Below, one piece after another: positions 9,419-19,720 of a stretch of DNA of 64,000 nt. The DNA lies in assembly GCA_032027145.1 (NCBI GenBank), contig JAVSMP010000001.1:1826903-1890902 (forward strand). Direction: 5' to 3'. The position numbers and the translations under genes were made by a program. The DNA is from Ignavibacterium sp. Lineage in GTDB: Bacteria; Bacteroidota; Ignavibacteria; Ignavibacteriales; Ignavibacteriaceae. Under the pieces are notes generated by a model. The model was not told the DNA's origin, made no database searches, and was given only the letters and a program-made list of their open reading frames with translations. Positions within the stretch are counted from its first letter, which is position 1; each line of letters begins with the position of its first letter.

Positions 9419-10696
9419 TTAGTTTCTATATAATATTGTTATCAGTGCTTTATCATCCTGCCACCCAATGGTGGCTATTGTATTATTTTTAATTTGAATC
9501 TTTACATAAATATTATTTGACCCCGTATGGATCGAGTTCGAACTGTATCCGTTAAAATGAAAAATTGAGAGGTTTGAACTTAAACCAACAATATCATTAT
9601 ATGATTGACCGTTTACACTGAAAATAGTGTTTAGATCAGGCCTATCAGTTTTTTGCCATTTATCATTTTTATAAAAAACTATTCCATTCCCTGCAGTATA
9701 TACTAAATTATTTGATGCTGCCCAGACAGAATTTAGGAACATTCCCTGAATAACGTTAATTCTTGAAACATTATTATCACCATCTATCCTTAACAAAACA
9801 TTATCTGCAGCACAATACTTAACATATTCACCATTTTTGCTTTGAATTCCAGAAATATCACCTATTACTGATATTGTTCCGCTTTCAATCTTACTCCAGC
9901 TTTGTCCGTTGTAGTGAGCGATCTGCCCATTTACACCCACAGCATATATATTCTGACTATCTGTTCCCCAGAGTTTCCTTATAGATATCGGAACGCAATA
10001 AGTTCCTATTTGTGCTGTATCTGTTAATCGTGCTATCTGACTTCCTTGCATCCCAACCCAAATATCTTTTTCTGAAAATGCAAAAATCGATGAGGCTGCA
10101 TACGCATTTTGGTGCTGCTGTCCACATATCGTATAAAACATAATTCTGTGTAATTTCCATTCACTTCCATCCCAGTGCACTGCGTTATACATTGTGTAAC
10201 CATTAATGCTTGTATCTGCTATCATTATTTCTCCAACTGCCCAGATATTGTTTTCAGCTATTATTGCTACATCGTAAAGTGTGCTGCTGCCAATAGTGCC
10301 AAATGTCCAACTCTGGAAAGTAAAGTTGTGGCTGGTTGTGTCAAGCGTAGTAACAGAAAGTTCATTGCTTTTATTGTTAGATTGCTCAATTGTTGTAATG
10401 AACTTGTATGTTTGGTTTGGCAGCAGGGAATCAATGTAAAGTAGTGAGTCTGCGTTGCTCAGAATAATATTCTGAGTTACGGTATCACCAGTCGGGTTAA
10501 ATTGTTTTAGTGTTATGGTTGCTGGGTGTTGGAGATTGGTAGCAGTTAATTCAATCCACGCTTCAATGCAGGAAACATCTTCAAGCTTTAATTCAAGCGT
10601 TGGCTTTTCGCCATCCGGCGGTGGCGGCTCAGTTGTGTTGCAGGATGCTGAGATTAAGAGTAAGAGTATGAGTGAGAGTAAGGTGATGTTTTTCAT
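9419..10696 (-). CDS. Surface lipoprotein with beta-propeller-like repeats (copy 1)
   Basis: A 425-residue predicted lipoprotein. A hydrophobic leader ends in the lipobox ISASC (Cys19), followed by a proline-rich linker NTTEPPPPDG. Residues about 30-120 look like a fibronectin-III-type domain. The rest holds repeated units of the type NNIWAVG, HWDGSEW, NIYAVG, HYNGQSW, resembling beta-propeller blades. No catalytic motif is seen; a surface-anchored binding role is only a guess. It is the paralogue of 16117-17391: the first ~89 residues and the promoter region are nearly identical and the propeller part has diverged. AAAGG precedes the ATG. Confidence 0.75.
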   Translation of the reverse strand: MKNITLLSLILLLLISASCNTTEPPPPDGEKPTLELKLEDVSCIEAWIELTATNLQHPATITLKQFNPTGDTVTQNIILSNADSLLYIDSLLPNQTYKFITTIEQSNNKSNELSVTTLDTTSHNFTFQSWTFGTIGSSTLYDVAIIAENNIWAVGEIMIADTSINGYTMYNAVHWDGSEWKLHRIMFYTICGQQHQNAYAASSIFAFSEKDIWVGMQGSQIARLTDTAQIGTYCVPISIRKLWGTDSQNIYAVGVNGQIAHYNGQSWSKIESGTISVIGDISGIQSKNGEYVKYCAADNVLLRIDGDNNVSRINVIQGMFLNSVWAASNNLVYTAGNGIVFYKNDKWQKTDRPDLNTIFSVNGQSYNDIVGLSSNLSIFHFNGYSSNSIHTGSNNIYVKIQIKNNTIATIGWQDDKALITILYRN

Positions 10697-10810
10697 ATTG
10701 TTACCTTTGCCTTAAATAGGATTGTTTTGCGTAAATGTTTTTTTCTGTTGAAATGAAATTAAAAGAATAAAAAGATAAAAGAAACGTATCTCTTTTGTAT
10801 CTAAAAATTT

Positions 10811-10849
<39 letters not shown>

Positions 10850-11264
10850 CAATCGTGCCAGAAAGTTTAGTAATTTTTTTCAAAATAACCCTCAAGAAAA
10901 AATTTTTATAAAACAGTAAACTCAGGCAGAGAAACAGTCTTGAAATCAAGGCAGCAAAATTCATTCCTTCGCTAAAGGTTTATTTTCAGAGAGATTTTTT
11001 TTAACCAGGTAAAAAGAGGAAAAAGATAGTGTAAAATTTCCTAAGTTGTAAAAATTATAGTGATAAAATTGTCGTTAAATATTTTTTAGAATGGAACGCT
11101 GATCAGACTGATTTAATTAAGATAATTTAAGATCATAAGCGATCATAAAAATCAGCAGGCTGTTGTAGTAAGATATTATAGTGAACGAACTCCTGTTCGG
11201 TCAGAACGAGTAAATTTGTTTTTTAATTAAAGTTTAATAACCACAAAATTATTTTTCTAAAAGC

Positions 11265-11284
11265 GGACAGGGCAAGCCCAGTCC
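11265..11284. repeat. REP-like palindrome
   Basis: GGACAGGGCAAGCCCAGTCC is symmetrical apart from one A/A mismatch in each arm. It resembles short intergenic palindromic repeats. It is in the segment between duplication units and is absent from the matching place near 17.9 kb. Confidence 0.5.
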
Positions 11285-11428
11285 CTACAAAAAAATATAT
11301 TAGCAACTTATAAACGCAGTATATAGAACACAGTTTCTAATTGTATTAAGAGTCAATTAAAATATTGTGGCGAAAGAACTCCTGTTCGTTCAGGATTTAA
11401 GAAATAATTTTTATTTAAGTTTAATAAA

Positions 11429-11461
11429 ACAAATCCAATTTCTCAAAGAAATTGGGTTTGT
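11429..11461 (-). terminator. Hairpin at the 3' end of the metalloprotease gene (repeat copy 2)
   Basis: Arms ACAAATCCAATTTCT and AGAAATTGGGTTTGT with a 3-base loop lie just after the stop of the gene ending at 11474. Same family as 3385-3417 and 17966-17998. Good stem, weak U tract on the minus strand. Confidence 0.55.
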
Positions 11462-11473
11462 GAAAGTAACATT

Positions 11474-14400
11474 TTACTTAAGCAGCATCATCTTTCTGGA
11501 AGAAATGTATTCGCCGGATTGTAATCTATAGATGTAAACACCGCTTGCCAGTTGTGATGCATTAAAGCTTACTTCATATCTGCCAGCAGTTTTTTGTTCA
11601 TTAACCAATGTTGCCACTTCACTACCAAGTATATCATAAACCTTAAGTGTAACAATTCCATCTTTTGGCAGTTGGTATTTAATAGTTGTGCTTGGATTAA
11701 ATGGATTCGGATAATTTTGTGCCAACTCATAAGTTGTTGGTAATCCTTCACCTTTGAAGTTCCTTTTTATTAAATTTGATTTTTCAAGGTTAATATCATC
11801 CCGCTGGAAATCAGATATAAACAAGTTAACATCTTTACTAACAGTAGTAAATAATCTCAGAAAGTAATCTCCGCTTTCTATGCCCGAGCAATCCACAAGG
11901 TAACCGGTATTATTATATTCATCTACGTTTGATTTGTTATAAGTAATATTATCAAAGGTACCAATAACCTGATTTGTTGCCGAATTAACAAGCTCACATT
12001 TAAAGTTTACATAAAAAATGTCTGTTAATACTGAATCAGCCAGAGAAGGGTTTACAACATAATAATAATTTGAAAAAATCAGTTCACTTTGAGAGTTTAG
12101 ATTAAATGATTCAGTTCTTGCAAACTCGTTTAATTCTTCCAAACTATTAACAGGCAGCGTATCTATTCTTTCAATAAATTGGATAGTTTGACCATTTAAT
12201 GACACATCTCCGATATTAAATAAAAACTCCATACCATTTTTTTCAACAACACCTGCTCTGCCGTAGCTTATATCTGCAATTTCAGTTTCGCCGATTTTTG
12301 ATAAACCTCCCTGAACAAAATTATTTGTACATTTATTCAACAGGTATGGAGCGGGTGTTGAAGTATTAAAAACCATTACCTTAATGTTATCGAAACTGCT
12401 TCCGTTACTAACCATTGTTTGTATTCCGCTTGTTGATAAATTAGCAATTGTACTGTAGTTGCCATTAGAGTTTCGTTTAACAAATTTGGAATACAAACCA
12501 TTACTTTCGCTCCAGGTTATTATTGAACCAGCTGAAGAATTGATTGAATTGTTATTTGTAAAATTAACATTGTTACTAAAATTTGTAGAACCACCCCAAC
12601 TGTTGTTATAACCAGCCTTAACAACGACAGCTTCTCTTTTTAACCCGTAGTCATTTTCTTTTGCTATGATTTTTGATTGAGTGTTATTATATGCTCCCAG
12701 CCAGCTAACAAGAAGATAGGTTTGTAAGCCATTTGAAATACTTATATTAGGATAATTGTTTTTTGTAAAACCACTTCCAGTAGAAACATTAATTGCTGCT
12801 TCATACTGCCAGGGACCCGCGTAACTTTCTGTAACTGCATATTTATACATTATCGAATTCTGACTTTCGTAAACCAAATGAATATGAGCATAACTTTCAA
12901 CCACAGAAGGATTTATAGAATATAAATTTGTTCCCGGGATTGCTGCTTCACTGCTCCAGTTCCACAAGCCGGTATTTATATTAAACCACTTCGTTCTTTC
13001 TTTTAATCCTTCAGTTGAGTTTTTTCTGTATGCAATAAATAATTGAACCTGGTTATATGAGATAACAGGTTTTGCATTACCAAAGTATGATACAGGAAAG
13101 TTAGCTACTTCCTCACATTCATTTGCAACCTGTGTGTAAACACCGCTTGCATTCGGAGCATAGGTTGCTAAATAAATTATTGCATCAGGGCCGTACACGG
13201 GATCATAAAACTCAAGAACAATTTTAACATTATTAACGTGATATTCTATTGCCGGGTTTTTAGCGTTTGTCATTAAAAGTTCTTCCTGCGACCAACTGCC
13301 ATCAAGGTTTGAGGTTAAGCTGTGAGTGTAGTAAACATTTCCCATAGATTCATATACCAAATGATATATTCCGTTATCTGTTCTTACCATTTTACGCTGA
13401 CTGTTGCTGCTTATTCCTGTTGTTGAATTAGACATAAGTTGTCCTTTTAATGTAGCGATTGCAACAGCGTTTGGAGAGTTAAATACAATCCCGGTTACTG
13501 CACCCGGAGATTGAATTGTAACACCTGAACCACCCCATCCAACAGGATAGAACTTCCTGTTTTGACCATTAACTGAAATTATCTGCTCATCAGGCATACC
13601 GACTTTGTAATAGGGTGGTTTCCAAGTATGGTAAACTGGATCGTACCCTTGATTTAAGAAGACGCCTTTGTAACTGCTTGAATAATTGGGATTAAAGGGC
13701 GATGGTCTCGGTAAAAACGGTGCATTCATTCCTTGACTTCTAATTCCATATGGAGGTTCATTAAAATCAACAAGCCAAGGATCCATAAATTCAACCTGCC
13801 CTACGTTAATTCCAGTTGATTCGAGAGAATTTTTGATTGTAACTCCATTTACCGCTTCAGAAAAATGAGATATAACCTCTCTCGTTCCAGATTTAATACT
13901 TAGTGTATCCCAGTTACGATAACGTTTATTATTGAGGTTATCATCCCAATAATTAAATTTCTGATTTGTGCCTGGTTTCCAATTATGACTTGATAAGAAA
14001 TATTTTTTAGTGTTTTCCATAGCCACAGGTTGATCAGGTTCAATATAATTCCAAAAAGAATAATCCCAATATGCAGCCTGCCCGAATGGAGTGCCTGAAG
14101 CATCGAGTTGTTTTATGGCCACACCAGGAATAATGATATATTCCCTTTCAACCAGTGAACTCCAGGTACCATTCAAATAAGTTCTTGCTTTCATTTTTAT
14201 TGTACCTATATTTTCCCATGTATATGTTTTAGGATTAGGAGATATTTCGACTTGATAACCCGGAATACTCGGATCATAAGGTTCTGAGCCATCATTAGTG
14301 TAATTCATAAAACATCTTAAACCTGATTCCCAGCTTAATGTAGTTTTTAATCCTTGCGGGTAGGTTCCACTAATTGGAAAAAGTTCAGGTACAGTAATTT

Positions 14401-15940
14401 CAATTCCGATGTTATAGACTGCTGTTGTAGTTAAACTCGGTATCATTCCAGTCTTAAACGCCTTTGCTTTGATAGTAGTAAGGGTAGTAATCTCTAGTGA
14501 CGGCGGGAATACAGGTGAATTGATAGTAGGCTCTGTGCCGTTTATTGTGTACCTTATAGTTGCGCCGGATGTTGGACAGTATGATGTAACAGTTACGGGA
14601 TTTTCATAAGTGTCAGGTGGCGGTGTGAAGATTGGTTTCGCAACCTGCTGTTGCTCTGAAATTGAAAAAAGATTTGTTCCGCCAAAAGCACCGCCAAATT
14701 GAATCTTAATTCGGTACATTCCATCTGGTACATTTGCAGGAACTGTCCAGACATATTGATTCAATCCATCATTTGCCATTCCAAGTGTACAGACAGTCAT
14801 TATAAAATTATCATACGAATCGAGTAAATCAAGGTTATATGAGCCTCCTTCGTTGTCGATCCATTTTATTGTATCAACTGCACCTTTTTGAAGTGAGACT
14901 CCAGGTTCAGGATGTATAAAAGTAGCAAGTCGGTTTATATTCCATCCTAAATCTTTTAGAATGGCTAGTCCAACCTCGCCGGGTGAATGAATTACTTCTG
15001 CCTGATCGAATTGAGGAGTCATTAAGGAATTGCTATTTCCTTGCGGAAATGTAGCTTCATCAAGATGGGAAATACTGGAGCCTGCTTTCCATCCTGCAGG
15101 TGCATATAGTTTCGGAAGCCTATATCTTCCGTTTTGAATCCAGGCATTATCACCGCTAAAATAAACATTGTCGCTCGTTAGCTTAGTTTTTAGTTCCGTA
15201 GAATGATTGGGATAACTGACCAAGAAATCTAAAGCTGGATAATAGCTGTTTAACGATGTATATATATCATAAATAGATGAATGAGAATTAGTGTCAACGG
15301 GAAAACCACTTTTACCTTTATATCCATAACTTCCGCTTACATTAAAAAAATCAATGTATCCTAATCCGTGTGCTGTTTCGTGCAAAATAACACTTACCAT
15401 ATCGACTTTATCTTTCTGTGGTACACCATCTGTACCAAAATACCAACTTACACTATCATTGGAATTAATATTTATTATCATCTCGTAATCATCATCTTCG
15501 TTTAAATTCTGATTCATAAGATGTTCGGCAAGCGCAATGGGGTATTGTACATTTTCTTTCGGTAAAGAAGGTGAATTATAATAAGTTGTCGGACCACAAT
15601 TAGCTAACGTATATACCCCAGTGCTACTGTAACCCAGATCCTTCCAATTTATAAGTATGTTAATCGTCTGATCAGAATTTATTAAGAATTCCCAGATTTT
15701 TATCGCATATTCTATTGCTGTCCTCGCCTGCCCTGGAGGCATAGGATCAGTGTAGGAAATTTCAAAGTTAGAAGTTGCGATTTTGCCTAGCACTGTTCTG
15801 TATTTATAAATTGAAGGCGGTTCAACTACTGTATAAGCATTATTATGTGTGCCTTCTAAAACAGAGGCGTTATATTGGGGCAGTATGCTAGTGTTACACA
15901 GAGCCCAAAACAACAGGATAATGAAAAAACAGTTTTTCAT
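11474..15940 (-). CDS. Secreted zinc metalloprotease (metzincin-like) with T9SS type A sorting domain
   Basis: A 1488-residue secreted protein, complete. Signal peptide is about residues 1-22. The protease domain carries HETAHGLGYID (H187, E188, H191), a metzincin-type HExxHxxGxxD motif. Residues about 440-515 resemble a chitobiase C-terminal (CHB_HEX_C) domain (ATIRYTINGTEPT), and a second related segment follows (CFMNYTNDGSEPYD). The second half is shared with the neighbouring S8 gene and ends with a T9SS type A signal (QNYPNPFNPSTTIKYQLP, ending RKMMLLK). Export through T9SS to the cell surface or medium is expected. AAAGGAG precedes the ATG. The last ~420 codons appear identical in DNA to the unit 1 copy, pointing to recent conversion. 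Confidence 0.88.
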   Translation of the reverse strand: MKNCFFIILLFWALCNTSILPQYNASVLEGTHNNAYTVVEPPSIYKYRTVLGKIATSNFEISYTDPMPPGQARTAIEYAIKIWEFLINSDQTINILINWKDLGYSSTGVYTLANCGPTTYYNSPSLPKENVQYPIALAEHLMNQNLNEDDDYEMIININSNDSVSWYFGTDGVPQKDKVDMVSVILHETAHGLGYIDFFNVSGSYGYKGKSGFPVDTNSHSSIYDIYTSLNSYYPALDFLVSYPNHSTELKTKLTSDNVYFSGDNAWIQNGRYRLPKLYAPAGWKAGSSISHLDEATFPQGNSNSLMTPQFDQAEVIHSPGEVGLAILKDLGWNINRLATFIHPEPGVSLQKGAVDTIKWIDNEGGSYNLDLLDSYDNFIMTVCTLGMANDGLNQYVWTVPANVPDGMYRIKIQFGGAFGGTNLFSISEQQQVAKPIFTPPPDTYENPVTVTSYCPTSGATIRYTINGTEPTINSPVFPPSLEITTLTTIKAKAFKTGMIPSLTTTAVYNIGIEITVPELFPISGTYPQGLKTTLSWESGLRCFMNYTNDGSEPYDPSIPGYQVEISPNPKTYTWENIGTIKMKARTYLNGTWSSLVEREYIIIPGVAIKQLDASGTPFGQAAYWDYSFWNYIEPDQPVAMENTKKYFLSSHNWKPGTNQKFNYWDDNLNNKRYRNWDTLSIKSGTREVISHFSEAVNGVTIKNSLESTGINVGQVEFMDPWLVDFNEPPYGIRSQGMNAPFLPRPSPFNPNYSSSYKGVFLNQGYDPVYHTWKPPYYKVGMPDEQIISVNGQNRKFYPVGWGGSGVTIQSPGAVTGIVFNSPNAVAIATLKGQLMSNSTTGISSNSQRKMVRTDNGIYHLVYESMGNVYYTHSLTSNLDGSWSQEELLMTNAKNPAIEYHVNNVKIVLEFYDPVYGPDAIIYLATYAPNASGVYTQVANECEEVANFPVSYFGNAKPVISYNQVQLFIAYRKNSTEGLKERTKWFNINTGLWNWSSEAAIPGTNLYSINPSVVESYAHIHLVYESQNSIMYKYAVTESYAGPWQYEAAINVSTGSGFTKNNYPNISISNGLQTYLLVSWLGAYNNTQSKIIAKENDYGLKREAVVVKAGYNNSWGGSTNFSNNVNFTNNNSINSSAGSIITWSESNGLYSKFVKRNSNGNYSTIANLSTSGIQTMVSNGSSFDNIKVMVFNTSTPAPYLLNKCTNNFVQGGLSKIGETEIADISYGRAGVVEKNGMEFLFNIGDVSLNGQTIQFIERIDTLPVNSLEELNEFARTESFNLNSQSELIFSNYYYVVNPSLADSVLTDIFYVNFKCELVNSATNQVIGTFDNITYNKSNVDEYNNTGYLVDCSGIESGDYFLRLFTTVSKDVNLFISDFQRDDINLEKSNLIKRNFKGEGLPTTYELAQNYPNPFNPSTTIKYQLPKDGIVTLKVYDILGSEVATLVNEQKTAGRYEVSFNASQLASGVYIYRLQSGEYISSRKMMLLK

Positions 15941-15988
15941 TGTAATCTCCTTTCAGTTTAAGATTAATTGTTTTATTATTATCTTAAA

Positions 15989-16085
15989 CCGCATACAAAA
16001 AAAAGCATTAGCTTGCAAAGCTTTTGCGCGTTAAAAATTTTTGTATGCAGCTTAACTCATCCCTGCGTGGCAGCGCGGGGATGAG
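15989..16085 (-). terminator. Hairpins between lipoprotein copy 2 and the metalloprotease
   Basis: On the minus strand a small hairpin AGCTTTGCAAGCT (16010-16022) precedes a run of eight T, as in unit 1. A larger hairpin with arms CTCATCCCTGCG and CGCGGGGATGAG (16056-16085) sits next to the lipoprotein stop; its T run is on the plus-strand side. Confidence 0.55.
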
Positions 16086-16116
16086 ATTTTTTTATTTCAT
16101 TAGCATTTACCTCGCT

Positions 16117-17391
16117 TTAATTATTTCTCCTAATAATTGTTATTACTGCTTTTTCTCCTTGCCACCCCACAGTAGAAATCACATTTCCTTTTACATCTAA
16201 TTTCAAAAAAATATTTTCTACCGGCACATTGATCGAACCCCAGTTATAACCATTGAAGTGCAAGATTATCCCTAAAGAGCTTATTCCAAACACATCATTA
16301 TAATTTTGGCCTTTGATTCTATAGAGAGTATTTACCAAAGGATCATTAATTATTTCCCATTTATAATTTTTATATAAGGCATCATTTTCTCCTCCAACAA
16401 CGTATATTAATTGGTTTGTATAACCCCAAATTGAAAAAATATGCATACCGGATTCAGCTTCAATTCTTGATAAATTTTTGTTTGCATCTAACTTCAACAT
16501 CGCATTATAAGCGGCTAAATATTTATTGAAACCCCCATTGCCATCTGATATTCCCCATATATCATTTATGTTCAAATCCGTTCCGCTTTCTATCTTACTC
16601 CAGCTTTGTCCGTTGTAGTGGGCTATGTTGCCATTGTTGCCTACGGCATATAAATCACTACTGCTGCTACCCCACATTTTATTTATTTGCCAACCATCAC
16701 CGTTTGGCATTAATGGCCACCCACTCATATGAACTGTGTAACTTACACCATCCCATTTTATGCCACCATCAAACCATACATCATTTTCTGAAAAAGCAAA
16801 AACTGTTCTTCGAGGATATTCACCGTGCCCAGCAATTTTCTTCAATTCCCAGATTTGTCCGTCCCAATGCACTGCATTATATTTTGTGTAACCGTTAATG
16901 CTTGTATCTGCAACATAAATTTCTCCCACAGCCCAGATATTATTTTCATTTATTATAGCAACATCGTAAAGTGAGCTGCTGCCTGCTGTACCTCCAAACG
17001 TAAATGTTTCAAATGTAAAGTCGTGGCTGGTGGTGTCCATTGTTGTAACGCTTAACTCGCTGCTTGCATTGTTGTATGGCTGCATTGCTGCAAGAATTTT
17101 ATATGTTTGGTTTGGTAGGAGTGAGTCTATGAAAAGTAATGAGTCTGCGTTGCTCAGAATAATATTCTGAGTTACGGTATCACCAGTCGGGTTAAATTGT
17201 TTTAGTGTTATGGTTGCTGGGTGTTGGAGATTGGTAGCAGTTAATTCAATCCACGCTTCAATGCAGGAAACATCTTCAAGCTTTAATTCAAGCGTTGGCT
17301 TTTCGCCATCCGGCGGTGGCGGCTCAGTTGTGTTGCAGGATGCTGAGATTAAGAGTAAGAGTATGAGTGAGAGTAAGGTGATGTTTTTCAT
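16117..17391 (-). CDS. Surface lipoprotein with beta-propeller-like repeats (copy 2)
   Basis: A 424-residue lipoprotein, paralogue of 9419-10696. It has the same leader and lipobox (ISASC, Cys19) and the same N-terminal domain to about residue 89, with Y/F and similar single changes. After that the blade-like repeats differ (NNIWAVGEIYV, DLYAVGNNGNIAHYNGQSW), with one conserved island, HYNGQSWSKIESGT. No enzyme motif. It precedes the metalloprotease gene as copy 1 precedes the S8 gene, so lipoprotein plus protease is the duplicated unit. AAAGG precedes the ATG. Confidence 0.75.
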   Translation of the reverse strand: MKNITLLSLILLLLISASCNTTEPPPPDGEKPTLELKLEDVSCIEAWIELTATNLQHPATITLKQFNPTGDTVTQNIILSNADSLLFIDSLLPNQTYKILAAMQPYNNASSELSVTTMDTTSHDFTFETFTFGGTAGSSSLYDVAIINENNIWAVGEIYVADTSINGYTKYNAVHWDGQIWELKKIAGHGEYPRRTVFAFSENDVWFDGGIKWDGVSYTVHMSGWPLMPNGDGWQINKMWGSSSSDLYAVGNNGNIAHYNGQSWSKIESGTDLNINDIWGISDGNGGFNKYLAAYNAMLKLDANKNLSRIEAESGMHIFSIWGYTNQLIYVVGGENDALYKNYKWEIINDPLVNTLYRIKGQNYNDVFGISSLGIILHFNGYNWGSINVPVENIFLKLDVKGNVISTVGWQGEKAVITIIRRNN

Positions 17392-17965
<574 letters not shown>

Positions 17966-17998
17966 ACAAACCCAATTTCTTTGAGAAATTGGGTTTGT
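17966..17998 (-). terminator. Hairpin at the 3' end of the sugar dehydrogenase gene (repeat copy 3)
   Basis: Perfect 15-base arms ACAAACCCAATTTCT and AGAAATTGGGTTTGT around a TTG loop, just downstream of the stop at 18009. Strong stem without a clear U run. Third member of the hairpin family. Confidence 0.65.
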
Positions 17999-18008
17999 CA
18001 GAGAAAAG

Positions 18009-19700
18009 TTATTTAAGAACTGTCATTTTTCTTGTAGCACTGAATTTTTCAAAAGAGAGTTTATAAAAATAAATTCCGCTTATTAAATCAGATGCATCAA
18101 ATTTTATTGAATAAAATCCTGCTTTCTTTTGTTCATTTAACAATGCTTTTACTTCATTTCCCAGCACATCATAAATTTTTAATGATACGAATCCAGAAAC
18201 CGGTATTTGAAATTCAATAGTAGTAGTCGGGTTAAACGGATTAGGATAATTCTGTCCAAGCATAAAACCATCGGGCATACCCAGATCAACCGAAACTGTT
18301 TTCAAATATTCATAAGACCCATCGTAGTTTATTTGTTTTAACCGATAATGATAAATACCTGACTTAACTGATTCATCAAGATAGGTGTATTCATTTTTCT
18401 CAGTTGTAGTTCCATTACCACTGATAAAAACAAGTTCTTTAAATTCTGTAACATCTGAAGCTCTTTCAATAACAAATCCCGCATTATTTGTCTCGGTAGA
18501 TGTAAACCAATTAAGTCTGACTTTTCCTTGAACAACAGTTGCAGTAAATGAGGTTAATTCAACCGGTACAAGAGTCGGAATAAAAGAATAAATTTTTCCG
18601 TTAAATGATAAAAGATACAATTCATTGCTTTCATCAACTCCAAAAGAAGAAATTGAACCGGCTGCAGTAGTAATTTGTGTATTGGTTGTATTTATTCCGT
18701 CATATTCAAGTGCCCATACTCTTCTGCTTACATAATCACCATAAATATATTTTCCAACCAGTTCAGGAACATTTATTCCGCGGTAAACAAATCCGCCTGT
18801 AATTGAATAACCTAAAGAATGAGAATATTCCCAGATAGGAAATTCATAAGTTCCGTTGCAGCCGCTTGAATTATAAACATGATTTCCTTCATAACATCTC
18901 CATCCATAATTCTTACCTTTTTTGATTATATCAATCTCTTCCCAATCACCCTGTCCAACATCTCCACACCACAAACTATCAGTAACAGGATCGAAACTAA
19001 TCCGCCAAGGATTTCTCATTCCCCAGGCAAAAATTTCTTTTCGTATATTAGTGTTTGTACTATCAACGAAAGGATTATCAGCCGGTATTCCGTAATTAAG
19101 CGGCGCTTGCGGATTATCAACATCAATTCTTAAAATCTTACCTAAGAGTTTAGTAATATTTTGTGCATTATTTTGTGGATCGCCGCCTGAACCGCCGTCA
19201 CCTGAGCCTATATATAGATATCCATCTGGACCAAATACAACCGCTCCGCCATTATGGTTTGAATAAGGCTGATTATATGTAATAAGGATTTGTTCGGAGT
19301 TTTTATCGGCAGAATCTGGATTTGTAGATGAGACCTTAAATCTTGAGATTACAGTTCTCAGTGGACTTGGTGCAGTATAATTAACATAAAAATATCCGTT
19401 AGATTCATAGTTTGGATGAAAAGCTAAACCAAGCAGACCAGTTTCACCACCTGATGTTACACGATCCGTAATATCAAGAAATAGTTTTGTTGATTGCGCA
19501 TTTTCATCGTTTGGAAATACCCGTATTCGTCCATCTTGTTCGACTACAAAAATTCTGTTAGTGCCGTCGCCTGCATTTTGTAAATCCAATGGGTCTGAAA
19601 AGGATAGGTTTGGAAATGCTACCCTGAAGTTAAATTGAGCAAAGTTTGAAGTGCTTATAAGTATTAATAATAATACTATAAGATTCATTTTCTTTACCAT
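18009..19700 (-). CDS. PQQ-type (GSDH) sugar dehydrogenase with T9SS type A sorting domain
   Basis: A 563-residue secreted protein with signal peptide about 1-21. Residues about 25-370 form a glucose/sorbosone dehydrogenase six-bladed propeller: GDGTNRIFVVEQDGRIRVF, GLLGLAFHPNYESNGYFYVNY, HNGGAVVFGPDGYLYIGSGDGG and GKILRIDVDNP are typical. Soluble family members oxidise sugars with PQQ, but some members have other roles. A linker with a VELTSFTATV segment and the T9SS signal (QNYPNPFNPTTTIEFQIP) follow. Strong AAAAGGAGG before the ATG. It lies 20 bases after the GH13-like gene on the same strand, so it may be the last gene of that transcript. Confidence 0.87.
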   Translation of the reverse strand: MVKKMNLIVLLLILISTSNFAQFNFRVAFPNLSFSDPLDLQNAGDGTNRIFVVEQDGRIRVFPNDENAQSTKLFLDITDRVTSGGETGLLGLAFHPNYESNGYFYVNYTAPSPLRTVISRFKVSSTNPDSADKNSEQILITYNQPYSNHNGGAVVFGPDGYLYIGSGDGGSGGDPQNNAQNITKLLGKILRIDVDNPQAPLNYGIPADNPFVDSTNTNIRKEIFAWGMRNPWRISFDPVTDSLWCGDVGQGDWEEIDIIKKGKNYGWRCYEGNHVYNSSGCNGTYEFPIWEYSHSLGYSITGGFVYRGINVPELVGKYIYGDYVSRRVWALEYDGINTTNTQITTAAGSISSFGVDESNELYLLSFNGKIYSFIPTLVPVELTSFTATVVQGKVRLNWFTSTETNNAGFVIERASDVTEFKELVFISGNGTTTEKNEYTYLDESVKSGIYHYRLKQINYDGSYEYLKTVSVDLGMPDGFMLGQNYPNPFNPTTTIEFQIPVSGFVSLKIYDVLGNEVKALLNEQKKAGFYSIKFDASDLISGIYFYKLSFEKFSATRKMTVLK

Positions 19701-19720
19701 AGTTTTGCCTCCTTTTAAGT

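Noticed and set aside
10515-10715. 66-residue plus-strand ORF, repeated at 17210-17410
   Set aside because: Antisense to the lipoprotein leader; both copies are identical simply because the lipoprotein N-termini are.
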